Shown one piece after another: positions 1-5,628 of a stretch of DNA of 6,112 nt. Below the pieces are notes generated by a model. The model had not been told where the DNA came from. It saw nothing but the letters and a program-made list of their open reading frames with translations, and searched no databases. The position numbers were made by a program, and so were the translations under genes. The number at the start of each line of letters is the position of its first letter. Position 1 is the stretch's first letter. The DNA comes from JBECKQ01 sp040235375 (GTDB lineage Bacteria > Planctomycetota > Phycisphaerae > UBA1845): the NCBI GenBank assembly GCA_040235375.1, contig JBECKQ010000260.1, positions 1 to 6,112 on the forward strand, written 5' to 3'.

Positions 1-448
1 CTTTCTTGCCCGCCTTGCTGCGCTCGCGGGCGGCTTGCTTCTTGGCCTCGCGGTCCTTGCCGTCGCTGATGTGCTTCGCCCGCACCGCCCGAAACGCCAG
101 GGGTCCGAAGTCCTTGGCCGGCGTGTCGCCGTACAGCCTGCGGACCGGCACGGTCGCCCGCTTGATGAGCGAAAGCCGCGACCGGGCGGACGACCGCTTG
201 CCGTACTTGGCCTTTGCATGTTGCCAGTAGGCCGCCAGCAGTTCCTTGACATCGAGATCATGCTGAACCACGGGCGGCAGGCCGGTGTCCGCGACCGGCT
301 TCCACTCCGCCAGCAGCCTGGCGTACTCCCGCTTGCTGGCGGCCGAACCGTGCCGGCCGAGGTAGTGGTCCTTGCCGGCGATGGTGACCACGGCGCGGCC
401 GGAGGGCCTGTGCAGGCGGTACTTCGGGGGGTTCATCGTTCGGGGCAT
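1..448 (-). CDS. Tyrosine-recombinase/integrase family protein, N-terminal part (runs off the left edge)
   Basis: A reading frame on the minus strand starts with ATG at 446-448 and stays open for 149 codons to the window edge. The start is fixed by a GGAGG ribosome binding site 8 nt upstream. The first 45 residues (MPRTMNPPKYRLHRPSG…) contain a small basic beta-rich module, with YRLH at 10-13, a GKDHYLG motif at about 25-31 and then SKREYARLLAEW. This is typical of the N-terminal arm-binding region of integrases abundant in Planctomycetota. Residues from about 60 onward (DLDVKELLAAYWQHAKAKYG…) resemble the helical core-binding (SAM-like) domain, including a segment predicted to contact DNA. 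The catalytic domain lies outside the window, so catalytic residues cannot be checked and the gene may or may not be intact. It is the first gene downstream of tRNA-Gly in the same orientation, which suggests the integrase of an element inserted at that tRNA. The family call is made by recognition of sequence style, with no database search. Confidence 0.82.
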   Translation of the reverse strand, partial: MPRTMNPPKYRLHRPSGRAVVTIAGKDHYLGRHGSAASKREYARLLAEWKPVADTGLPPVVQHDLDVKELLAAYWQHAKAKYGKRSSARSRLSLIKRATVPVRRLYGDTPAKDFGPLAFRAVRAKHISDGKDREAKKQAARERSKAGKK

Positions 449-456
449 CGGTGCGA

Positions 457-461
457 CCTCC
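457..461 (-). promoter_or_regulatory. Ribosome binding site of the left integrase
   Basis: Reading the minus strand, GGAGG lies 8 nt before the ATG at 446-448. It is a near-perfect Shine-Dalgarno match and decides the start of the left integrase. The complete recombinase at 3525 has no comparable site. Confidence 0.75.
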
Positions 462-509
462 AGGCCCTAAAACGGTAATTACAGTTTTTCCTTGGGGTTT
501 CGAGCCGCA

Positions 510-526
510 CCGCCGAACGTCGGCGG
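510..526. repeat. Perfect 7-bp inverted repeat between tRNA-Gly and the integrase
   Basis: CCGCCGA, a 3-nt loop (ACG) and TCGGCGG form a perfect GC-rich inverted repeat in the 117-bp gap between tRNA-Gly and the integrase start. No T-run follows on either strand, so it is a poor fit to a rho-independent terminator. Its place in the presumed attachment-site region makes a recombinase or regulator binding site possible, but that is inference. The rest of the gap holds the integrase ribosome binding site and no other clear signal. Confidence 0.45.
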
Positions 527-565
527 GTATCAGAAGTGCTTGATTCGGCGTGTGTTACGCTGAAA

Positions 566-636
566 GCGGGTGATGGGACTTGAACCCACGACATTCACGT
601 TGGCAACGTGACGCTCTACCACTGAGCTACACCCGC
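566..636 (-). tRNA. tRNA-Gly(GCC)
   Basis: The minus strand folds into a complete 71-nt cloverleaf. It has acceptor arms GCGGGTG/CACCCGC, a D-arm GCTC AGTGGTA GAGC, an anticodon stem TCACG/CGTGA around the loop TTGCCAA, a five-base variable region, and a T-arm GTGGG TTCAAGT CCCAT. The anticodon GCC (plus-strand positions 602-604) decodes GGC and GGU. No 3' CCA is encoded, since TTT follows directly, so CCA must be added after transcription. The 3' end points at the integrase at 1-448, which makes the T-arm/acceptor 3' half the likely attachment core. The gene itself is intact, as expected when an element restores the tRNA end on integration. Confidence 0.97.
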
Positions 637-835
637 GTAGCTACCGTATACTACCGGCAGTCGGCACCGGTTGGCAAGTCATGGCCCGCCGTCACCAAAA
701 GGGCCACATGCCGGACAGCGGCCCCATTCATCGCGGCCTTCTACTGCAGCCGAAGCGGCCCGCCCGGCGGCTTGTTCGCGGCGTCTCCAGCCTTATACAC
801 GGCCTTCGAGCCAGACCGTGTCACACCGGGTCGCG
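637..835. other. Intergenic spacer between tRNA-Gly and the exported hypothetical protein
   Basis: No gene is supported in these 199 bp. The left end carries the tRNA-Gly promoter. Near the right end, 15 nt beyond the stop codon of the 836-2206 gene, ACACGG (797-802) pairs with CCGTGT (816-821) across a 13-nt loop. This could end the transcript of that gene, but no U-tract follows. Short open frames here lack start signals and recognisable protein character. Confidence 0.4.
648..677 (-). promoter_or_regulatory. Probable promoter of tRNA-Gly
   Basis: On the minus strand, TTGCCA (672-677, five of six matches to the -35 consensus) is followed after 18 nt by TAGTAT (648-653, four of six matches to the -10 consensus). 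Transcription would start near 641, only a few bases before the mature tRNA 5' end at 636, a spacing normal for tRNA genes. The call rests on motif matches alone. Confidence 0.45.
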
Positions 836-2206
836 TCAGTGGATCACCGGGCCGGAGAAGATGATATCCTCGCCCTGCTTGCCGCCGTTATCCTCGCCGT
901 CCGGGCCCACGGAATACACCGCCACCCGCTCGCCGGCCTTCACCAGTTTGAACGGCTTGCCGCTGAACGGATCGATCATACAGCCCTCCGTCGTCGGACC
1001 GGCAATGGCCTGAAGTTCCTCCGGCCATTTGCCCGTATCCTTCAGCGCGATCGCCAGGTTCAAGAATAGCCGGAACATCCGCCGCGTCGCCTCCTGCCGG
1101 AATGCCGTCTCGAGCGTCAGCCCGTAAGGCTCGGCAAACACGTGCAGAGCGGGGTGGGCGTCGAGCGTCTTCACCTCCAGATCGTGCACCTGCTGTTGAA
1201 GGTTGCTCACGAACGGCTGGGCGGCGATGTCGCGGAGGCCGCTGAAATACTCGTGGATCAGCGTGGCGAGCTCCGCCGGATTCACTTTTTCCAGCGCCGC
1301 AAGCTGGTCGTCCTTCGGGCGCGCCTGCTCGGAGAGCGACTCGACGTAAGCGGTCACGAGGTCCATGTTCACGGACGCACCCGATTTGCCTTCCGCCTGC
1401 CGCGAGGCGGGCTCGCTGCTGCCGGTGCAAAAGTGCTGAAGCAACTGCTGAGCGGCGGCCTCGGAAAAGTAGAACGACCGCCTCTGCAGATCCGTGACCG
1501 ACAGGTCATCGTACGCGGCGACAACCGTGAGTATCTCTTTCCACTTCTCCGGCAGCAGAACGGCGTTGGCCAGCGACCGGGTCACTTCGTCGTAGGTCAT
1601 CATGCGCTGCCCGCCGGCGATGAACTGCTCGTCCATCGTCAGCCCCTGCCCCACCGCGCGGACGTAAGCCAGGTTGCTTTTCGTCGCTTCGACGTACAGG
1701 CCGGGATCAAACGTGTTATTTGTCACGTGCCACGACCTGACGAACGCGAGCTTGCCCAGCGTTCGGCCGTTGGCCAAGGTCGGCAGGCGCATCGTGGATA
1801 GCAACTTGGCGGAAGGTTCAACGCGGATCGCGAAGTAGCGATGGTTCGCGCCTTTCAGGAACGGTTGCAGGTACAGCCCGGAGAACTTCGTCACCCATTG
1901 TTGGAGGAGTTTCTCTTCCGCCGTGCGCCACGGCTTCGCCGCCTGCATCACCTTCGCAATCGCCTTGTCCACCGGCGAGTCACGACGAGGGGCGAGCGGA
2001 TTGGCCGGCTCCATGCCCTCGCTTTTGTAAAGAAACGCCGCGTAGTCCTGGAGGGCGTTGTCCCTGCCGGCGTAGCTCAACTGCTGGCGATACCACGCGA
2101 CGTAGTCGACCGGCTTCTGGAAGTTCGGCTGCGGAACCGGCTCGATCTCGGGCAATTGGATCGCGGAAAACGAGAGGCAAACCAACGAGAGAATCGCCGC
2201 ACTCAT
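836..2206 (-). CDS. Exported hypothetical protein with planctomycete 'DPFSGKP / SVGPDG' C-terminal tail
   Basis: This 456-aa protein has no function I can name. The start at 2206 is chosen over an in-frame ATG 31 codons upstream because AGGAG lies 6 nt before it and because it begins with a short hydrophobic segment (MSAAILSLVCLSFSA) that looks like a signal peptide cleaved near residue 15. Its n-region lacks the usual basic residues. The following part is proline-rich (about 16-32). The bulk of the protein is mixed, mostly helical sequence without transmembrane segments. Residues 374-400 (RRMFRLFLNLAIALKDTGKW) resemble a 'can be run over long ages with increasing P-E-L' repeat-free helical segment preceding the tail, with the pattern …GKWPEELQAI. 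The tail has IDPFSGKPF at 411-419, YSVGPDGEDNGG at 431-442 and DIIFSG at 447-452. Planctomycete hypothetical proteins often end like this, and the layout recalls the calcium-binding C-terminal region of GspG-type pseudopilins. Homology to those is not established. It follows metF on the same strand after 156 bp, so co-transcription is possible but unproven. Confidence 0.85.
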   Translation of the reverse strand: MSAAILSLVCLSFSAIQLPEIEPVPQPNFQKPVDYVAWYRQQLSYAGRDNALQDYAAFLYKSEGMEPANPLAPRRDSPVDKAIAKVMQAAKPWRTAEEKLLQQWVTKFSGLYLQPFLKGANHRYFAIRVEPSAKLLSTMRLPTLANGRTLGKLAFVRSWHVTNNTFDPGLYVEATKSNLAYVRAVGQGLTMDEQFIAGGQRMMTYDEVTRSLANAVLLPEKWKEILTVVAAYDDLSVTDLQRRSFYFSEAAAQQLLQHFCTGSSEPASRQAEGKSGASVNMDLVTAYVESLSEQARPKDDQLAALEKVNPAELATLIHEYFSGLRDIAAQPFVSNLQQQVHDLEVKTLDAHPALHVFAEPYGLTLETAFRQEATRRMFRLFLNLAIALKDTGKWPEELQAIAGPTTEGCMIDPFSGKPFKLVKAGERVAVYSVGPDGEDNGGKQGEDIIFSGPVIH

Positions 2207-2362
2207 CTGATGCTCCTCACGCCAAAGAACCTCGAACGAACGGCGAGAACTTATAAACGATGCCAGCGGCCGCTCGCAACTACTACCATGTAACGTCACC
2301 GACCTTCAGGCAAACGCCACCGGCGACGATCGCCACGCGCCGCGCCTGCCCGGCGCCGGCTG
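2207..2362. other. Spacer between metF and the exported hypothetical protein
   Basis: These 156 bp hold no gene. Two small symmetric elements lie just downstream of the metF stop: a 10-bp palindrome CCGGCGCCGG at 2350-2359, and a 5-bp stem GGCGA/TCGCC with a 3-nt loop at 2322-2334. Neither is followed by a T-run on the minus strand, so no intrinsic terminator can be called. No convincing promoter for the downstream gene was found. Confidence 0.35.
2213..2217 (-). promoter_or_regulatory. Ribosome binding site of the exported hypothetical protein
   Basis: AGGAG on the minus strand lies 6 nt before the ATG at 2204-2206. It supports the shorter, signal-peptide-bearing start over the upstream ATG at 2299. 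Confidence 0.7.
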
Positions 2363-3322
2363 CTAGCGCATGCCTTCGACCGCCCCACCCGCATCGCGCG
2401 ACGACCGCGGCCCGGCCGCTTCCTTCGCCGGGGCCGACTGGCTCCGCGGTTTGCGCACCAGCTCCTTGATGTGCTGGAAAATCGCCCGCGTCGCCGTCGA
2501 CCGGTTCAGCGTATAAAAGTGCAGGCCGGCCACGTCGTTCTCGATCAAATCCTGGCACTGCTGCAGCGAGTGAATGGTGCCCATCTGGCGAACCGCCTCC
2601 GGATCGTCCTCCACGGCCTCGATCTTCTCGAGCAGCGCCGTCGGGATGCGCGCTCCGCACATCTGCGTGAACCGCTTGATCTGCCGGACGCTCAGGATCG
2701 GCATGACGCCGACGATGATCGGTACGGAGATTCCCGTCGCACGCGCCCGATCGCGAAAGCGATAGAAGTCCTCGTTATCGAAGAACAGTTGCGTCACGAG
2801 ATAGTCGCATCCGGCATCGACCTTCTGCTTGAGGAATCGCAGATCGGTGTCGGCATCAACGGCCTCCGGGTGTTTTTCCGGATGGCACGCGCCGCCAATG
2901 CACAGGTCGTAGCGATCCTTGAGAAACGCCACCAGCTCCGAGGCGTGGGCGAAGCCGTCCGGCGGCGGCGTGAACGTCTCGGAGTCCTTCGGCGGGTCGC
3001 CGCGCAGGGCGAGCACGTTGCGGATCCTCGCATTCCAGAGCTCGTCGATAATCTCGGCCAGTTCGCGGCGCGACGCCCCCACGCAAGTCAAATGGGCGAC
3101 CGGTTCGATCTGGGCGTCGGAGAGGATACGGCTGACCAGATCCACGGTCTTGCGACGTGTGGACCCGCCGGCGCCGTAGGTCACCGAGACGTACGTCGGC
3201 TCGAGCGGCTTGAGGGACAGGATCGTCTTGTACAGATCCCAAAAGCCGATCTCGTCTTTCGGCGGGTAGAACTCAAACGAAAGAGTCGGCCGTTGGGCAC
3301 GGATGCAGTCGATGATCTTCAT
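2363..3322 (-). CDS. metF: 5,10-methylenetetrahydrofolate reductase
   Basis: The 319-aa product is a cytoplasmic flavoprotein that reduces 5,10-methylene-THF to 5-methyl-THF, the methyl donor for methionine synthesis. It is a single FAD-binding TIM-barrel of the bacterial MetF type, slightly longer than the E. coli enzyme (296 aa), and lacks the regulatory domain of eukaryotic forms. Key motifs are present and in order: SFEFYPP at 15-21, with Glu17 matching the catalytic Glu28 of E. coli; YVSVTYGAGGSTR at 44-56; LALRGDPP at 104-111, with Asp109 matching Asp120; YLVTQLFFD at 174-182, with Gln178 matching Gln183; and a closing LHFYTLN at 267-273. After about residue 290 there is a charged, Ala/Gly/Ser-rich tail outside the fold. 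The ATG at 3322 is chosen because the barrel begins immediately (MKIIDCIRAQRPTLSFEF) and the longer frame upstream runs through tRNA-Tyr. The ribosome binding site is weak (GGAAG, 5 nt upstream). No riboswitch is visible in the 26-nt leader. The enzyme is intact. Confidence 0.96.
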   Translation of the reverse strand: MKIIDCIRAQRPTLSFEFYPPKDEIGFWDLYKTILSLKPLEPTYVSVTYGAGGSTRRKTVDLVSRILSDAQIEPVAHLTCVGASRRELAEIIDELWNARIRNVLALRGDPPKDSETFTPPPDGFAHASELVAFLKDRYDLCIGGACHPEKHPEAVDADTDLRFLKQKVDAGCDYLVTQLFFDNEDFYRFRDRARATGISVPIIVGVMPILSVRQIKRFTQMCGARIPTALLEKIEAVEDDPEAVRQMGTIHSLQQCQDLIENDVAGLHFYTLNRSTATRAIFQHIKELVRKPRSQSAPAKEAAGPRSSRDAGGAVEGMR

Positions 3323-3348
3323 GATGGCTTCCGGCCGGAAACGCGACT

Positions 3349-3430
3349 GGGAGCGGAAGGATTCGAACCTTCGAAGGCATACGCCAACGGGTTTACAGCC
3401 CGTCCCCTTTGGCCGCTCGGGCACACTCCC
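3349..3430 (-). tRNA. tRNA-Tyr(GTA)
   Basis: The minus strand folds into an 82-nt class II tRNA. The acceptor arm is GGGAGTG/CGCTCCC with one G-T pair. The anticodon stem ACGGG/CCCGT encloses the loop CTGTAAA with anticodon GTA (plus-strand positions 3394-3396). A long variable arm of about 14 nt carries a GGC/GCC stem, and the T-arm is GAAGG TTCGAAT CCTTC. The long variable arm plus GTA identifies tyrosine. No CCA is encoded. Its 3' end is only 26 bp from the metF start, and its 5' end faces the divergent recombinase gene. Confidence 0.97.
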
Positions 3431-3450
3431 AAGTGATTTTGACCTTAATG

Positions 3451-3479
3451 TTGACCCAAACGCCCGGCTCGGCTAGACT
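3451..3479 (+). promoter_or_regulatory. Probable sigma-70-type promoter of the complete recombinase
   Basis: TTGACC (3451-3456, five of six -35 matches) is followed after exactly 17 nt by TAGACT (3474-3479, four of six -10 matches). Transcription would start near 3486 and give a leader of about 39 nt before the ATG at 3525. A second TTGACC lies 12 bp upstream (3439-3444). The site sits in the 94-bp gap between the recombinase and the divergent tRNA-Tyr, whose own promoter must occupy the same stretch. Confidence 0.5.
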
Positions 3480-3524
3480 CGTACGGCAGAATTTCACAAC
3501 CCTCTGCCCCCGATTCGTATCGCC

Positions 3525-5033
3525 ATGGCGCGTCCCCGAACGTACGTCAATGAAAAAGGCCACGTGGTCAAAACCGCGACGGGCGTCAGCTATCACGCCG
3601 CGACGCGGCGCTTTTACTGTATCGACGCCTCCGGGCGAAGACAATACTTCAGAGGCTGGCACGCTGCAAGGGCAGCCTACATTGCCAACGAACAGGCGCG
3701 TATGACCGAAGAGGAACGCGCCATCCACAACGCCCAGCGTGCCGTTCGAGCCGCCGCCCTGCGCGACAAGCTCCGCCGGGACGGCCGCGCAAGCGAAGCC
3801 GACGACCTGGTTTTCGAGGAAGTGGCCGAGCAGTTCCTGCGCGACGGGCGGCGTGCCGTCATCCAGTACTTCCAGCGACTCGATGCCCAAGCGGCTGCCG
3901 AAGGGATCCCGGAATATGTCGTCTCGCGGAAGGGAGCCAAAAACAGACTGCCGGGCCTGCGTCCCAAGCTGTCGGAGGTGCTCGCCGATTGGGAACAGGG
4001 TAAGCGGCTCGAAGGCGTTGGCAGCCGCAGCCTCCAGCAGACAAGGAAATACTTCAAGGTGTTCGCTGACGCCGTCGGCAACAAAACTGTCAGCGACCTT
4101 ACGCCTGCCGATTTCCGCACGTACTACGATCAGCTGTTGAAAAACAAAGGCGCGCGCTCCGGCCGGTGGTACATGGAGCAGGTGAAAGCGATCAAGTCGG
4201 TCCTGCGTTTCGCCCGCCGTCGACACCCGTCGCCCGAGTGGGCGTGGCCCAACGGCATCAGCGAATGGGCGGAGATGCACCGCCGTGAACCGGTGACCGC
4301 GAAGCGAGAGTACCGGCAACCTCTGCCTGCCGACGCATTCGCCAGGCTGTTGCTGACCGCGGATGCATGGGCGGCAGTCGATCCGGAGGCCATCGCCAAG
4401 GAGAACGCAGCGGATTACGCCGCCCGCAGCCACGCCAAGCACAAGAAGCGCGAGGGACTCCTTCTCGGTGCCGTGCTCAGGCTCGCCGCCAATGCCGCGT
4501 TGTCCAACGTCGACATCGAGCGCGTCGAGCGCAAAAACCTCAAGCTCGACGCCGCCATTCCGCACCTGGATCTTCCGCGAAAACAGACGGCCCGTTCGAA
4601 CGGACCGGTCGAACGTCTCATCCCCCTGCTGCCGTCGGTCGTTGCCGCGCTGCGTCGCTGGTTTGTTGCCGAAGGCGTCAAGGAGGGGCTTGTCTTCAGA
4701 ACGAAGCGCAAGCTCCCCTACACGTCGGGTAGGCTCTCCGATGCATTTGGCAGGCTGCGCAGAGACGCGGGGCTGAAGACGGCATGGTCGATGAAGCACA
4801 TCCGCAACATCGCTCCAAGTGTCGGCAAGAAGCACAAAAGGCCTGCAGACGAAAGAGAGTCCATCCTGGGTCACGCGTGTGCCGGTACGCGGGCGTTCTA
4901 CGAGGGGGATCCGACGGAAGCCTACCTCGTTGACCTCGTCAACCTGGTCGGGGACGCGTACTTTGCCGGCGAACACGTCGGTAGCGCCAGGGCCCTCAGC
5001 AACTTGCGACGGTCGAAGCCGCTTCGGCTATGA
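3525..5033 (+). CDS. Tyrosine recombinase/phage-type integrase, non-canonical active site
   Basis: This 502-aa protein is a complete DNA strand-exchange enzyme of the tyrosine-recombinase superfamily. Residues 20-54 (GVSYHAATRRFYC…) look like an N-terminal arm-binding module similar in pattern to that of the left integrase. A charged helical linker follows (about 60-110), then a SAM-like core-binding domain (about 147-232), then the catalytic domain (about 265-480). In the catalytic domain, box I reads NAALSNVDI (323-331), with Ser327 where the catalytic Arg I normally sits. Lys353 fits the beta-hairpin lysine. Box II reads KHIR (424-427), with Lys in place of the usual His but Arg427 kept. 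LGH is at 448-450 and the tyrosine nucleophile is at Tyr459 (AFYEG). The gene has no stop or frameshift. I recall planctomycete integrases in which box I also lacks Arg, so this may be a family trait and not a dead enzyme. The ATG at 3525 has no clear Shine-Dalgarno site, but it is preceded by a good promoter. The gene diverges from tRNA-Tyr. The cargo and the target site are unknown. Confidence 0.88.
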   Translation: MARPRTYVNEKGHVVKTATGVSYHAATRRFYCIDASGRRQYFRGWHAARAAYIANEQARMTEEERAIHNAQRAVRAAALRDKLRRDGRASEADDLVFEEVAEQFLRDGRRAVIQYFQRLDAQAAAEGIPEYVVSRKGAKNRLPGLRPKLSEVLADWEQGKRLEGVGSRSLQQTRKYFKVFADAVGNKTVSDLTPADFRTYYDQLLKNKGARSGRWYMEQVKAIKSVLRFARRRHPSPEWAWPNGISEWAEMHRREPVTAKREYRQPLPADAFARLLLTADAWAAVDPEAIAKENAADYAARSHAKHKKREGLLLGAVLRLAANAALSNVDIERVERKNLKLDAAIPHLDLPRKQTARSNGPVERLIPLLPSVVAALRRWFVAEGVKEGLVFRTKRKLPYTSGRLSDAFGRLRRDAGLKTAWSMKHIRNIAPSVGKKHKRPADERESILGHACAGTRAFYEGDPTEAYLVDLVNLVGDAYFAGEHVGSARALSNLRRSKPLRL

Positions 5034-5285
5034 CGCTTGCTCGCGTGAGTCGGTCTTTTCCTCTGGACTGTTCCGTGCGATCGTCCGGCAGATCGGACCG
5101 TCGCCTCAACCATCCACGAAGGTGATGCAGGCCAGGACACGATTCGCCTGTCTTGGCTCGCAGCTCCAGTGGAATCTCTGAGACCGATTTTGTGTGAGGT
5201 TTCCAGCCGTCTTTGTTACGCTGCCATCAGCTCCTCGAGCTTGCCTTCGCCCTGCCTTGAATGCCTACCGGCAGAAAGGCGAGCA

Positions 5286-5304
5286 GGACGCTGCGGGAGC
5301 GTCC
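5286..5304. repeat. Perfect 7-bp stem-loop in the gene-poor stretch
   Basis: GGACGCT, a 5-nt loop (GCGGG) and AGCGTCC form a perfect inverted repeat. It lies about 250 bp past the recombinase stop. No T-run follows on either strand, so a terminator role is unlikely. Confidence 0.4.
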
Positions 5305-5501
5305 CGTGTCGGGGCAGACGGATGACCGCTGGTGCACAGATGACCGAACGGGCAGTCGACCTGGCTTTGCCACGAAGAGACCGAACGTTTTGGACCTGCC
5401 CTCGACGAGGTGGTCTGTATCGGCAGCCGCCCCTTGGCCGAGGCGTGCAGGGACAAACTGTCCTCTTTAGCACGGCGCACTTTCTGATACCTGCTCCCTA
5501 C

Positions 5502-5537
5502 GGGGAGGGGGCGGGCCGCCGGACGTCCCCCATCCCC
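5502..5537 (-). terminator. G/C-rich hairpin, possible terminator or dispersed repeat downstream of the PEP-CTERM gene
   Basis: GGGGAGGGGG (5502-5511) can pair with CCCCCATCCCC (5527-5537), with a one-base bulge, around a 15-nt loop. It lies about 90 nt beyond the stop of the minus-strand PEP-CTERM gene, so it could stop that transcript. A typical U-tract is absent, which weakens the terminator call. The left arm also forms a competing small hairpin with CTCCC just upstream (CTCCC TACG GGGAG). Similar CCCC-TACG-GGGG elements occur as dispersed intergenic repeats in many GC-rich bacteria, an alternative I cannot test here. Confidence 0.35.
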
Positions 5538-5628
5538 TGATGAGTTTGCCGCGACAGTAGGGTTGTCTTTGCGCAGCAGTCGCGTGCGATGTAATTCGGC
5601 CCCATCAATCCAAGGCTCTGATCGGCGG

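Larger units (their letters stand above)
5034..5628. other. Gene-poor stretch between the recombinase and the PEP-CTERM gene
   Basis: No reading frame here shows recognisable motifs, a good ribosome binding site or protein-like composition. The open frames are Arg/Pro/Ser-rich in the way expected from GC-rich non-coding DNA. The stretch contains two clear hairpins (5286-5304 and 5502-5537), described separately. No copy of the 3' part of tRNA-Gly or tRNA-Tyr was found, so no attachment-site duplicate is visible. It could be decayed accessory DNA next to the recombinase or simply a long spacer. Confidence 0.5.

Noticed and set aside
35..478. A 147-codon open frame on the plus strand at the left edge
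   Set aside because: It is the shadow of the integrase on the other strand, whose frame has family motifs and a strong ribosome binding site.
1142..1801. A 219-codon open frame on the plus strand
   Set aside because: It lies entirely antisense to the exported hypothetical gene and has basic, low-information composition.
2207..2299. A longer start for the exported hypothetical protein at 2299
   Set aside because: The extra 31 residues would bury the signal-peptide-like segment, and the ribosome binding site fits the ATG at 2206.
3323..3424. A longer metF start 34 codons upstream
   Set aside because: The extension would be translated from inside tRNA-Tyr. The barrel begins at the ATG at 3322.
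2471..3436. A 321-codon open frame on the plus strand opposite metF
   Set aside because: It is antisense to an unmistakable metF and has no recognisable motif.
3393..4976. A 527-codon open frame on the minus strand opposite the recombinase
   Set aside because: It is antisense to a clear recombinase with conserved motifs and good start and promoter signals, and it overlaps tRNA-Tyr. The product has no recognisable domain, and long antisense frames are common in GC-rich genes.
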